Source: Lineus longissimus (Eukaryota; Nemertea; Pilidiophora; Heteronemertea; Lineidae). Taken from it: DNA of 64,000 bases. Of the stretch, positions 34,760 through 47,004 are shown one piece after another. Within the stretch, counting starts at the first letter, position 1. Each line of letters opens with the position of its first letter. Where the stretch lies: contig NC_088311.1 in the NCBI RefSeq assembly GCF_910592395.1, forward strand, positions 15,628,501-15,692,500, in the 5' to 3' direction. The translations under genes were made by a program, and so were the position numbers. Below the pieces are notes generated by a model, which did no database searches, was not told the DNA's origin, and worked only from the letters and a program-made list of their open reading frames with translations.

Positions 34760-36170
34760 TACCAGGACGATTAGTCGTTAAAGTAACGACGATTTAGTTT
34801 ACTGGCTCAATCAATTTCATAGGCTTTTTTGTTACTGATTTAATCTGCTCTGAATAATATAACCGAAAGGAACATGAATGGGACATGGAGTTTGTAATCT
34901 TGAAGAAATAAGACCATGCTTCGAAATGCTCGTTATCCTACGTTACGGGCACACTTGTAATCGCGAGTTCTCGATTTCCTTAAACCTGACGTGTCTTCTT
35001 GATTCAAAATGGCACATACCAATAAGGCCAGTTTGATAAGAAGAAGTCACATGGCATCAACCTTAGGTCTATACCAACATAAGCGATTGAGATCGTTTCC
35101 CGACCAAGATACGGTTTTTGTTCATGGGCTACGCGGCTTGAAATAGCAAATGCTTTGGAAATAACTCCACGAATTACTTACGTGGGAATAGATATTTTAC
35201 GTCCTCACCCATCGTATGTAAAATATCTTTAAAATATATATAGATGCAGATAATATCATATCATGTATGAAAATCTTCACTTAACTGCAAGCCAGTATTG
35301 CATTATTTGACTAATAGTCGGCGCCCCATTGTGACAGGGTGAAAGGAAGATTTACAATGGAAGTCACGATTCCACCTGACCCCATTTTATAAAGAAACGC
35401 GAAATAAGATATTCAATTTTACATTCGTACAAGATATTGGTTTCATTGGCCATAAATCCCTGACAAATCTGTGAACAATAGGGTAGGACTATTACTAATT
35501 ACTTTCACACCAGATTAAATAGGACGATCCTGTAAGAGAACTTCCGCGAGACAGTTATTACCAGGGGATGCCTTTTTCCTTAAACTGCTATCTGATTGAA
35601 AAATACTTATGTTCCTAGTTTGGCGCAGCCAACGCAACAAGCCAGACAGGATTTCTTTGGACGGTTATTGCGCTTACATTTCAACGGCTATGAATGTTGC
35701 ATTTACAGCTTAAAACGACCATAAATAAAACCACAGCAAATAAAAGGTGGGGTATTAAGAATCTACATGTATTTCCCAAAAAGCTTGATCTTATTCCGAC
35801 TTTATTGGGACAACCGCAGATGAATTCTGTAAAAGTTTTTAATAAACACCTACCAAGTTTGGTAGACGTCGGAAATCAGATTGAGACTAATAGGAACATG
35901 TGCACATGTCAGAAGAGCACCCAAAATGATTAACTAACAGTAGTCGATCATTAACCGATCACCTGCGAAATGCTCAATCTTATCAATTGAAACATGGCCT
36001 TTCACAAGGATAGGCCATTCACTTCAAAACGAAAATATAACAACAACTAAATACCAAACATGAAATATGTCTAATGGTATGAATGAAGAAAACCTCAACA
36101 AAAAAAAACGATGTGTGAACGACAACTCACTGGTTACATGCACTTGTTTTACTATCTGCTTTTAACATAC

Positions 36171-38465
36171 GCGTGATGAGGTACTTCTATCCGAAAAAAA
36201 TGTGTGTACACGTCAATAGAGCGCAAATTCTGATAACCTAAATGGCGTCGTTTGGCTAAATGTGCCAGTGCGAAAGCTCACTATTATTGATACGAATACG
36301 TATACAAATAAGTTGGGGTTTTCTCAATACATTTTCTATGCGATTCAACGTACGCAGGTGTTTATAAGCATACCTATAAGATTTGCTATAAATTGCAGAT
36401 ATCCAACTCTCTATGTGTACACTGAGATATGTGACCACTATGAAAAGATTATCTGCTTGAGGGAAAGACACCCCCTCGTTCAGTAAAATTTGTGCTAACA
36501 CCGGCGTGATCTGCCTTGTAACGCAGTGTACGAATCTGGTTCACCACGGGTGTACCCAAAAGAAATGTCAACAGGTCTGTCAGTATCTGTAGCATTATGT
36601 TGTTGTCAGTTCAGCCATTCGTTTATAACGAAAAAGAAACAATGCGCCACAGTTTACCAATAGATTGGTGCACTGCTTGACCATATAATAGACATCTACT
36701 ATGCGACAATGAGCACCGTAGCACTCTACTATGTATAGCAACGAGTAACATACCAATGTGGACAAAACACTACATGCCAAGTTATACAAACAAGTACTAT
36801 AATTATGATACCGGGTCGATGCAATTTATCTGGTAGAGGGACACCTGCACAAAAGGCCTAACATGTCTATGTGTAACAGACAGGCCCCAACCGGTTAAAT
36901 TGCGTCGACACAGCAGACAAATGGTATATCCCAGCCCATGGTAATAGCATGGATACACAATTTTATTGGACCACATAAAAATACACAATAAAATTGGCAC
37001 CTCTTTTCACAGTAAAAGTTATTTTCATTTACTTATAGCTCTCTATATAACATATATATCACATAACTTGGGTTACAAATGTCTGATATGTACATTTTCT
37101 ATCTACACTGTATAAAGTCTCGGGAACTCCTTTCCTGAAAAAAGTTTATTTGTGCTCTATGATATGCATGATCAAGTTATATCCACCATCACCACATCAA
37201 TGGTCAGAAATACAACATTATCTACACAACTATTTACAACTGTCACAAACAATTATGTACAATAGTTCCGATCCAAGTTTGACTCATTCTGTCTTGCAAT
37301 TTAAAGTCTTGTTATCTCGATACACTCTAATCATATCCCATGAAGCTGCTTGCTTTTAAAAAACAAACTTCTGTCATCTCCTGGCCTTGTCCTTGTCTGT
37401 TGAGGAATCAATAAGCATCCAGCATGTTACAATCCACAATAATGATTATTAATGTATGTCTAATACGCAATTTAGTCCTTCTGAGCATCTTAGTATCTCT
37501 AATACATAATAACTTACACCCTCTTACTCATACTGCCACTGAACCAGAGAGGTGTCCACTGATGATCCTAATCCTAATCTGTCATCTTTTAGCCGTCACC
37601 AGCACTCCACTGGTTGCGCCCTCGGCTGAATTCAAAGCCTTCATGTTAGAGGGTTAAACAGAAGCTTGTTTCTTTAGACTGTTTCAGGATTTTCCAGTAA
37701 ACAACTGCATCTGAAAAAGAATCAGTAACAAAACAGGAATTTAGACTGGAATATATCAATTGGTTCTTTTTGAGACGAATCACTACTATAACGGTGGTAG
37801 AGCAGCAATAGATTGTTACTTATCTTCTCCACAGATAGCAGTCCAATCTCGACGAAACTTCGCCTAAGCATGGTTGGTTAAGGTATTGGTTTACCTTTGC
37901 AACACGCTAGAAACAAGGTGCTCCCAATACAGTGTGTGTGTGTGGGGGGGGGGGATGTGGCGGGGGTACGATCGGATAAAAATAATAAATGCGGGCCTTA
38001 TGTCGTGATATTTTATATGTTACTTTGCGTTGTCATTTTCTCTCCATGTAAGCACGTATTTATTTTCTTAGGCTAACCGATACCGTTAGCCACCGTGCTA
38101 AGTGTCAAGGCTATACCGAGAGTATGTCCTTGAAGGTTGTTTTTTAAAATCTTATTTCAGAGCCATTATGTAGAAATGGATTTTTGGTTGTAGGCCTACT
38201 GCATTTTTTAGACTTTCTCTGAGAAAGGGGGACATTTCACGAGTCACAAGTGAGTAAATTAACCGAAATAAACAATGAATGTCAATCAAGAAAATGTTTG
38301 ATGCAAGTACGGTAGTTAATGTCCCCGGTATTTGCGTTGATTTTGTTGATTTTGCTCACCGTTGCCTCATGAAACATACCTTTTTGCATCACTTGACAAT
38401 CATATGACCAACATTACGGCAAATCTGCGGAAAAGAAACTTTCGGCAATAAGAAATCATCTGAGC
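36171..38465. other. Unassigned DNA
   Basis: Only short open frames without domains. At 36285-36330 a copy of a 50-bp segment also seen at 28384-28432 occurs inverted. A G-run lies near 37944. Confidence 0.4.
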
Positions 38466-38855
38466 CCGTTACACACGAGGGACTTCTCACCAACTTAGTT
38501 GGAATTTTAATTCATAACAGGAATCCAGACCAGGTTACTGATACTTTGCCCGACTGGTTGGAGTTGCTGGCTGCACTACCGACTTGTTCTATTTCTCGAC
38601 GACATCTTTTGTTTATATAAGGATTTTTTTGTTTATATAAGGAGTGTGGGGGAGAAATTTCCCCGTGTGATTCATTCAACAACATAGTTGGGCCATATTT
38701 TGACTCTTTTGGCCTAAATAGTGCAGGACCTAAATATTGCTGGGATTATGTCTTTCGTATGAGTGGGTGAACGACTCTCAACTTCCAGTCACCTGTGCAC
38801 CTGTTCTTAATTTTAAAACCAACTAAGTTGGTGAGAAGTCCCTCGTGTGTAACGG
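38466..38855. mobile_element. 390-bp MITE
   Basis: The left end, CCGTTACACACGAGGGACTT and onward through ACCAACTTAGTTGG, is mirrored at the right end over about 45 bases. The inside is AT-rich and non-coding. The bases outside give no unambiguous duplication. Confidence 0.75.
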
Positions 38856-40528
38856 CCTCTCTGCTATGTTTTGTTTATAATCCTGTGACCAGCTTGATTA
38901 GTTGGGAAGCCTGCTGTAGTAATCCTACGTAATCTACTTTTGATCTGATTGTTAGAGACCTTGCTACCTGCTGTGCTGACACTGCCAAGATTATATTATC
39001 TACCTGGATCAACAGACCACATGCTGGCAATTCATCACAGAATAGGAGAAAACGTTTAGAATCTGAAGAAATTATAAGTTTCAGCTCTCTATTGCAGATT
39101 TGCGGTAATGAAAGTAGTGATTCATTGTCCCAGAATCACCAAGTCTCTGCTCTTCGGCTTGTTCACAAATATGTTCTAACAAATGTTTTTGGTCGAGATG
39201 GTTAAGGCTCAATTTGTGACATTTCAATATCTTTAAGCGTATGTTCCAGCACAGTCTTGAGCTCATTCTTTGGCAACTTTCGAAAAATTTTGATACTTGT
39301 TGAATCATTATACGACTCATTTCTCTTGTTTGGGTCAGTTAGAAATATCCTTAATTTCGAGAATCTCTTGCTCGATATTGGGAACATCTGCTAAATGTTT
39401 ATTTTTAAAGCTTAAAACTGCAATATTTTTTCACTTTATGTCTGGCTACTAAGACCTTAACTTCGGCTGAGGAGAAATACCTTAAGTCCTCTCTCGAGCT
39501 TTCATAATTCGTCATTGCATTCAAATAAAAAATATTTTACTTAATCAAATTTGAGGAATATCCTTTTTTTAGTTATGGTTAGAATATAACCAAAGAGAGA
39601 ATCTCAATGTTGAATTGTGAAACATTAGCGAGGAGCTGAGGACTATGATTTTAGATTATGTGTAAACATCACTTGATCGAACATGCATGAATGAGGGCTC
39701 TTTACCCCCATAATAATTTTTTAACGATTGGTTGCAAGTGAGTTCTCGTTTGAGTATAAGATTTCCTTTACCGCTTCAAAAAGCAAATTTCTTATATTTG
39801 TGTGTGATAACCCTTCGCCCGATGTGGTTTTTCAAGGTAATGCAGTCAGGTTTTCCCACGGGGACATTTATTTTGGGATTCTCTTTACTTCTTTAGCACG
39901 CCGAAGAATGTGGGTCTTGGGTAAGGTATCTGCAGATAGGCGGCAGATAGACGGCAGCGCAGGTCTTGTGTAAACATTCCTGTCAATCACTATCCATTGT
40001 CATGATTAGGACTTGGAGCTGAATGATAAGGTATCCTTCACGACAAGCCGTACGGACGGGCGAGGCTGCCGAATAGGCACAGAAAAATAAAACCATCAAC
40101 GGGATCAATTATTTCAAAAATAAAGCCAATTAATTCAATTCAGTGATATAAGACATAAATGGTGAATGAAAGTTAATTCCTCATCAGGTAGTGATTTTTA
40201 TAACAACATGCACTTACTTATTTCTGGGCTTATCATACACCTGAATGTATTTGGCTAGCGTTGGTCATCAGACTCCAATTACCACACGACTCTTCGGCGT
40301 GATGTTGTTGCCGTGCTATTGTTTTTTTCTTACCAGAGGAGCCATATTCTCTGGAGAGTGCCTACGATTTAATAATCATAAGTCATCACTGGCATGTCCA
40401 GAAAGATACCTGCGAGGCACGGCAGTAATTATGGGACAATTAGTTAAGTTAATTGAGAGAAGTTTTAATACTGACCATTCACTTTCTACATCTCATAAAT
40501 TATACATCGCAACTCGAGTTTTTATCAA
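38856..40528. other. Unassigned DNA
   Basis: Overlapping minus-strand frames at 39081-39387 are open but have no recognised domain. A plus-strand frame at 40245-40577 is likewise unassigned. Confidence 0.35.
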
Positions 40529-40723
40529 TCAGGGAGGATTATGTTTATTTAAAGTCGGAGGCCGAGGGACACTTTGAGTTTGCTCTTCGAGACACGAGCA
40601 GTGAAAAAAGTTCAAGGCAGATCGTTTGCCAACTGTACTCCGTATTTTAAAAGAACAAACCTCCAGCGCGCAAGTTCGCCCAATGTATTCCCCACAGCAT
40701 CTCTCGTGTCTGAAATCTTTCAT
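40529..40723 (-). pseudogene. Possible third Penelope-like GIY-YIG scrap
   Basis: A 64-codon minus-strand frame includes HERCCGEYIGRTCALEVCSF, which resembles the YIG core and following helix of a GIY-YIG nuclease. The rest of the domain is not visible, so this is a weak call. Confidence 0.25.
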
Positions 40724-40819
40724 AATTAGGTTCAGTAAAGCAGTAATCCATCATGATAAAAATAAAATTTATTATTATTAGTATTTGAATCAATGCACAT
40801 CAACGGATTTTTTATCAAC

Positions 40820-41853
40820 AAATGAAATGGCCAGGGCCATTGTGCTCACCTCATGTGGAGGAAAGATGGATAAAGAGCATGGTATTGTGTCATGTAGTGT
40901 TAGGTTTGATGTAGGTCCAAGCAATTACAATTTCCCCAAAATGGCCAATTTACAGTACATTCGACCTCTGTGACCTTGAAAAGTAGGTCAAATCAAAGAA
41001 GACCGGGTGACACATTGAATGGTTGTTAGATGTACCTATGATATAAAATTGGTGCCAATCGGGCAAGTCATTACTAGGAATAATGGCATTTTGATGAATT
41101 TAGGATTTGGCCCCCTCCCTGGAGGCCAAACGGCAAATCAGATCGCACCAAACTTCGGTACCTGAGATCACCTGACCAAGGGGTACATGTGTACTTAATT
41201 TGTGATCAATAGTCATTGCAGTTAAGAAACGTGCCATAGTTACGGCCTGACGGCGAATTTACGTCATTTGACCTCTGTGACCTTGACAAGAAGGTCAAAT
41301 TGAAAACCTGTGTGACATATACTGTATGGTGGTTAGATGTACCCATGATATCAAATTGGTGGCAATCGGGCAAGAAGTTAAGGAATAATCACATTTTTAA
41401 GGTTTTTGGATTTTGCCCCCTTGTGGTCAAGTGGTGAATCATATTGGACCAAACTTTGGTCCCTAAGATCACCTGACTAAGGGGTAAATGTGTACCAAAT
41501 TTGGTATCAATAGTCATTGCAGTTTAGAAACGTGCCATCGTTACATCCTAACGGCCAATTTACACCATTTGACCTCTGTGACCTTGAAAAGGAGGTCAAA
41601 TCAAAAACCCGGAGGATATATGATGCACCTTTGCTAGAAGTACCTACCATATTTTTTTCAAAATTTCCCGACTACTATTAAGGGAGATATTGCACATTTT
41701 CACTTTTAACGTTTGGCCCCCTGGTGGCCAAACCATGAAACGAATCGGACCGAAACTTAGTCTCCAAGGTGTCATTACATAAGGGTACATGTGTTCCAAG
41801 TTTCAACTCAATAGCTCTAACAGTTACGAAACGTGCCCTGCTAACGGACGACG

Positions 41854-41912
<59 letters not shown>

Positions 41913-41965
41913 ACGACGGACGCCACGGTATGGGATAAGCTCACCTCTGCTAAGAGGTGAGCTAA
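40820..41965 (+). mobile_element. Pearl/Helentron-like element, copy B
   Basis: It is almost base-for-base the same as copy A over the whole core, differing by scattered substitutions and small indels. It has a longer GAC/ACG tract (about 41847-41915) and a complete terminal hairpin: AGCTCACCTCT, loop GCT, AAGAGGTGAGCT, then AA. This perfect stem followed by CTAA is the best view of the 3' terminus in the window. The long frames read through it on the minus strand (poly-Arg) are artefacts of the microsatellite. Confidence 0.8.
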
Positions 41966-42464
41966 AAACCTACATACCCTTTGGAAAAACCTTAACCACC
42001 TCATAATGGAGTTGCCTCTGAAGAGAACAGGTCTAAAATTCAGAAAGTGCCAGACCAGGTTGCATTGTACGAAAGCTACATGAAAACACCCAGTAAATTT
42101 AACTATAACCAACCTCGAAGCTGTTTTACACAAAAAATACACTTTTTTACATGAACACGTTAGGTAATGTATTATATTGACAAAACAATAGCTCACTGAA
42201 CTATGATTAACACAAGCACAAACACATCAGTCAATCAGTCTGGTTGAAAAACACGTATCCAAAAGAAACTCCGACTCGTATACACTAGAAACACAGTCCC
42301 ATCCAACGTAGTACTGTAAAGTATGCGTTAATCGGTCGGCCCGCAAAACTTGTTCGAATGGAAAGTCGTTCAATATCCAGGTTCCAGGTCTAGTTAAAGA
42401 GGTTGAATAGCGCCTCCAGAAGCAAGCACCAGCGCCACCCGTAGCAGAAATAAGCACTGCTTAG
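41966..42464. other. Unassigned DNA upstream of candidate gene
   Basis: No repeat or gene was recognised. It borders the promoter-like cluster. Confidence 0.35.
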
Positions 42465-42544
42465 TGACGTCATGGTTTCCATATACGGCATCTCATTTGC
42501 ATTTGCATATTTTTACAACCTTATTTACTACGAGTTATAAATAT
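42465..42544 (+). promoter_or_regulatory. Promoter-like cluster: CRE, octamers, TATA
   Basis: A perfect CRE (TGACGTCA, 42465-42472), two overlapping octamer sites (ATTTGCAT at 42495-42502 and 42501-42508) and a TATA box (TTATAAATAT, 42535-42544) occur in 80 bases, in proper order and spacing for a Pol II promoter. An open frame begins 160 bases downstream. Octamer plus TATA promoters are typical of histone and snRNA genes, but neither follows here. Confidence 0.5.
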
Positions 42545-42705
42545 GCCAGTAGCACGTGTATCATGCCGGGCGGCGCTGTCAGGTGTTTCCACTATGGGTT
42601 ACATAGGCCAGTGTTCTAGTAAATGAAGTTAGCAATGATAGCGAAAGAATGTTAGTGTATGTTACGCAGTCAATAGCGATAGTAGTGAGTTGGAGAGAGG
42701 AGAAA

Positions 42706-43190
42706 ATGGAAAATGGAGAGAATAGTAGTATGGATTTCGAGTCGCCGGTGGATTCTGGGCCGGTGGAGAGCGAGGCCCCTGATCCGAACAGTACAGAAGA
42801 AATGGAGCAGCATATTATCCAAGACTTGTTTGACAACCGTGACGACTCAAGATATTTGCCAGAATTGCCGGCAATGAACATGAGTGAAGAGGAGATGGGG
42901 CCATTCCAGCCAAGTGACATGTCACTGCTCATGGCGAATGTCGGAGCCTCTAGAGACGCTGGTCTCGTCAGTACGCCAACGGCATTGAGGTGTCCCCGAA
43001 GGGTGGTGCAGACGCCAAGACGTGAGACTAACACCGGCGCGGTGACAGCTGTAGCAGATGGAGCCACGCCACTAACATTTTTCAAGCATCCGAGTGGTAC
43101 CTTACAGATCCGCAAGGGGCGCGTTACCGAAAATGTTGCAAAAATCAATAACGTGATCATAAATATTGTCATATTTTTCAAGATGAGAGT
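42706..43190 (+). CDS. Unrecognised acidic protein, candidate first exon
   Basis: The ATG at 42706 (context GAAAATGG) opens about 162 codons up to a good splice donor, GAGA|GTATGT, at 43190; without splicing the frame ends at 43200. The N-terminal half is rich in Glu, Asp and Ser (FESPVDSGPVESEAPDP, EEMEQHIIQDLFD). The second half becomes basic (RCPRRVVQTPRRE, IRKGRVTEN). I recognise no domain. The end before the donor is hydrophobic and may not be coding. A longer frame exists on the opposite strand (42579-43328), but it lacks a promoter-like cluster and looks like the shadow. The codon run and the upstream cluster make this the window's best candidate for an ordinary gene, though a transposon origin is equally possible. 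Confidence 0.4.
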
Positions 43191-43661
43191 ATGTAAATGA
43201 TACGCAAACGGTAAACCAATGAAAGGCCAGTATCTATTGAACCTTACAAGTAATTTGGGGGCCTTGAAACTCCTTATATTTATCAATGAAACCTTATTCC
43301 CGCCTAAGGTTTTGACCGGGCCGTCCAAAACTCCCCATTTTTTGGCGGGCCCTTCCCTTTAAGTTGATAACGCATCTCTCCATACAACACCATGTCAATT
43401 CTGCTGGTGCACCATAGCCTTTCTTGTAGCGAGTAGGCCTTGAAGAAATGAGACAATATGAAGAAGAGGTCGGATGAGCAAGGCCTCTGTGGGCGCATGT
43501 TTGCATTACATTCCTCGTCTGAAGACGAAACCAAGATGATTTCGGCGTGAAATTTCTAACACTCCTCATCATTCTGGACAGTTTCGTATTGCCTGTGGCT
43601 AATAGAGGAGATGAGGATATTGATAACCGACCTCCTCGCCGTTACTGATCATACTCTCTAG

Positions 43662-43865
43662 AAGAAAAAATCCGTCTATTGGATGACTTCAACAATGAAA
43701 ACATGAGGCACCCTCGTGGCATTTCATCGGCTCAGTTTGCAAGGGACAATAACATTCCCCCGAATATCTGCGTCGTTTGCTGCTGGAACAAGATGCTCCA
43801 TGAGAGACGTCATCAAGTCACCAGTAGGCAGTCGCAGAGGCGTCGGCAGAGACAAAGAGGCATCG
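43662..43865 (+). CDS. Candidate exon with HTH-like transposase N-terminus
   Basis: An acceptor (CATACTCTCTAG) and a consensus donor (CG|GTGAGT) bound an open stretch. It begins EEKIRLLDDFNNENMRHPRG and goes on with SSAQFARDNNIPP, W and a basic tail. The pattern of K.R.L, then aRdnniP..W, is that of the helix-turn-helix at the start of several transposases. It could be the next exon of the gene at 42706, on the same strand and 470 bases on. No catalytic domain follows within the next 1 kb. The exon structure is inferred from splice signals only. Confidence 0.35.
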
Positions 43866-44890
43866 GTGAGTGCTACTTTAACCCATTCATCCCTGCCCGG
43901 CATGTTTGGGTTGCCAAAGTTGTCACCACATGATTTATCGATTTTCGATGATTTATCCGTCAGCTTCTTGCCTTCGGTGAAAAAGTAGATGCGACAGCAG
44001 TGAGCAAAGGCTTCATCCATTTGTCATACAAGGTGAATCAAAGGTGGAGGTTCGTTGGAATATGGTTAAGCAAATCACTCCCTTTCAGCCCCCTGGTAAG
44101 AGGTTGACAGATTGTTACACCCATGATCCAGTATTTCCTGTGTAACTTTGCAGCGTGGTGGCTGAAACTCCCAAGTGACCAAATCTGTTATTACGATGAA
44201 CAATAAGTCACGATAACCAATGTCCATGCGGTAAAAGTGCTGAGTTGCATATCGAAAATAACCGGGGCCTTGTCCACTCGGCCGCCAACCCGTATGATTC
44301 CATCTTCGTTCACGTATGAAAAAAAGAGTAGCCAGGCTTCGTTTACCTAACATGAGAAGCAGTGCAGATTGAGTTAACAGATTCTTTTCAGCAGTGTTGA
44401 GTTGACTCACGGACAATGGCCCTTTGCACTTTTAAAATTTGTTTTCCCGTTTTGCGCGGAAGTTGTGTACAAATCGTATAACAGTAGCAGTACCATGAGT
44501 AGCACCCATCAGCACATCTTGACCCGCAATATTTGGAGATCGCTAAATCACTCCTTGACAATTTTCGCCTTAGAAGCTGTTTTTTGGCCCAGGCAAGTAG
44601 CCTCGATTTTGGACCAATCAGAACAACGATCTCAGCAACTGCAGTAGTATCCGATTTTGAGCGACAATATGATTTGAAATATCCACGACAAGACGATTGA
44701 AAATTGTGATAATTCATGTTTTGCCATGGCGCAGGGAAACAGGTAGATGAAAAGTACCCCAGAATTTGTGGAGTTAAAGCTTGTTTTTGTCTTGGCTATT
44801 CCAGGAGAATGAATTTCTGCCTACAACCCTGTGCCCATTAAACGGATTCTAAAAATACACGAACAATTGCATTAGTTGGACCGTTGTTCC
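43866..44890. other. Unassigned DNA
   Basis: Minus-strand frames at 44075-44416 and 44388-44717 are open but carry no domain that I recognise. Confidence 0.35.
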
Positions 44891-45259
44891 AAGCGAATTG
44901 AGACGAGATGTACGGTGGCAACTACCTCCGTAGAAGCGACCATATTGGCACAAATGGAAACATTCTCAACACTGATGCCATCCTGACTCTCATGCGTTTG
45001 CGTCATCACTATCGAACCTCCACAAACCCATGACGGATTCCATTGATTTACCTGTTTTCTCGGCACGCTCTCAGCGCGTGCCCCAATCACAACGCTGATA
45101 TGAACGTTTAAACAGGGCATGGGTTTGTGGAGGTTCGATAGTGATGACGCAAACGCATGAGAGTCAGGATGGCATCAGTGTTGAGAATGTTTCCATTTGT
45201 GCCAATATGGTCGCTTCTACGGAGGTAGTTGCTACTGTACATCTCGTCTCAATTCGCTT
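44891..45259. repeat. Large inverted repeat, 142-bp arms
   Basis: The arms 44891-45032 and 45118-45259 are inverted copies with only about two mismatches, separated by 85 bases that include a GGCACGC/GCGTGCC hairpin. Such high identity suggests recent formation or gene conversion. Neither arm matches another repeat in the window. No target duplication is evident. Confidence 0.8.
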
Positions 45260-45962
45260 TCGATTCCCATTTGGTCTTGACGCAAGGACCCAACGCGCCA
45301 CGTAGCGGCAAAATAACGAAGCTGGCGAAACATTTATAACGGGTCACCATGATCTCATTATGGACTTATAGCGGGATTATGGGGTTGTAACTATTTTGCT
45401 GTATATTGTCACGAGGAAAGAAAAGCACGCGACCTAACGCCAACCTATTTATGTAAAGTGATAATTAGTAGGTATATATTTCAGGAAATGTTAATAAATA
45501 ATCATTCTTATCATCTTTTGAAATCATCTTTAATTGTAAGAAGTATATGCCTACGCAATGGTCATTTTTATCACAGTAGTCTCGCGCAGCCAGGCCTTCT
45601 TCACTTACTTGTCTGGCGAAAGCCAGGCGTTCTTTGAACTAGACGTTTTCCACCACAATGTTTCAAGGCCGAAGAAACACTGCGCAAGATTACCTCGAGC
45701 AGGAGCTAAGAATAGACTATGCTAATGAGCATACTTCCTCATTGTGTTTTCCCAGAATGGTGCATATCATGCGAAGCGAATACCATTAGGTCCCGCGTAG
45801 TGGCGCTGAGGCGACCGCTGTAATCAAGAGAGTGGTTGAGTCACTCTCGAAGCTACTTGGTGATAACAAATGACGGACCTAACCAAAATTGCTTACATTT
45901 TCGCATTGCTACAATGAAAGACCAAATACTGAAACCACATGTCTGTTGACTGTACTTTATAG
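45260..45962. other. Unassigned DNA
   Basis: Nothing recognisable. The LINE begins abruptly at its right edge. Confidence 0.4.
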
Positions 45963-46236
45963 AGACTGGGTTCAATTTGAAGAAGGAATCTTCAGATGAT
46001 TTAGTGGAAGCATACACATCGAGTGTTAAGACGCTGATCGATTCCCATGCCCCAGTTTGTAAAAGGACTATCCATCTGCGTCCAAACGCACCATGGTATA
46101 CCGAGGAATTACGTGACGCAAAGCAGGAACGCCGACGTCTTGAAAGACTGTGGAGAAGAACTAAACTCGAGGTCCATCGCCAAATGTTTCAAGCACAGTG
46201 TCGTGCAGTTAACATGATGTTACTGGATACAAGACG

Positions 46237-46655
46237 CCACCATTTGACTCCAGTATTGAAGCGGTTACACTGGCTTCCAGTGCACCTGCGATCGCAGTTT
46301 AAGATCATCTGCATGGCGCATAAGGCCGTCTATGGGAACAGTTCACCTCTCTATCTCAGGGAGCTGGTCAGTCCATTTGTTCATTCCCGCACTACGCGTG
46401 CTACATCATCAGGATGCAGTCTTGCAGTGCGACGCACCAGAAGCAATTATGGGGACAGGAGTTTCTCTGTCTGCGCTGCAAGGCTGTGGAATGGCCTGCC
46501 CGGCTCTCTGAGATCAGCTGAGGACTATGTGTCATTCAGAGGCCAGCTAAAGACTTGGCTCTTTGGGAAATTTTAATTATAAATCCAGGTGGCGCTTTTA
46601 ACAGCTTTTTCCGTTCTGAGAAGCGCCCTAAAAATGATCTATTGTGTATGTATGT
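46237..46655 (+). mobile_element. 5'-truncated relative LINE nested in the LINE
   Basis: AAGACG occurs at 46231-46236 and again at 46656-46661. Between them lies the C-terminal end of a second, related LINE: HLTPVLKRLHWLPV, YGDRSFSVCAARLWNGLPGS and LKTWLFGKF with a stop at 46576, then a short GCGC-bearing 3' UTR ending TGTATGTATGT. The insertion is in frame, so it makes a 199-codon chimaera with the host linker. Removing it and one AAGACG restores the linker DTRR-SYFKDK. It is a clean example of target-primed insertion with 5' truncation. Confidence 0.85.
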
Positions 46656-47004
46656 AAGACGATCGTATTTCAAAGATAAGCTCGCCCAGTGCGATGGAAA
46701 CCAGTTGCGGAAAATCTACCAGGTAGCGAAACATCTTCTGGGAGATTCGAAAAAGCCAGTGCTACCGGAACACGATTCAAAAAGTGAACTCGCTGAAAGA
46801 TTTAACGCTTTCTTCTCTGAAAAGATTGTCAAGATCCGCAATGAAATGCAACGTCTGCCAAACATTCCTGAAACACCTGCTTGTAACTTGTGCAGTGAAC
46901 GTTCAGTCTTCAATCCAGCTACAGAGGAGAAGATAAAAAAGACCATCATGTACAGTGTGCAAAGTCCTGTGCCCTTGATCCTTTACCAACATGGCTTCTT
47001 AAAG

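Larger units (their letters stand above)
33855..36170 (-). repeat. Right arm of the 9.3-kb inverted repeat
   Basis: This is the inverted counterpart of 26886-28520, lengthened by two MITEs at 34003-34231 and 34322-34759. Apart from these, the order of landmarks is kept along the arm. It contains no intact gene; the frame conserved in the left arm has stops here. The outer border near 36170 has no visible target duplication. Confidence 0.7.

Noticed and set aside
41678-42196. 172-codon frame with a long poly-arginine run, minus strand
   Set aside because: It is the reading of the GAC/ACG microsatellite and core monomers of pearl copy B. Plus-strand frames show the same artefact.
42465-42544. 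Histone or U6 snRNA promoter
   Set aside because: The octamer and TATA fit, but no histone-fold frame or snRNA sequence follows within 1 kb.
42579-43328. 249-codon minus-strand open frame, the longest in the window
   Set aside because: It overlaps the plus-strand candidate exon and has no domain. Its composition (Ser/Leu/Thr-rich) is what the antisense of an acidic, Ser-rich frame gives, and there is no promoter-like cluster on that side.
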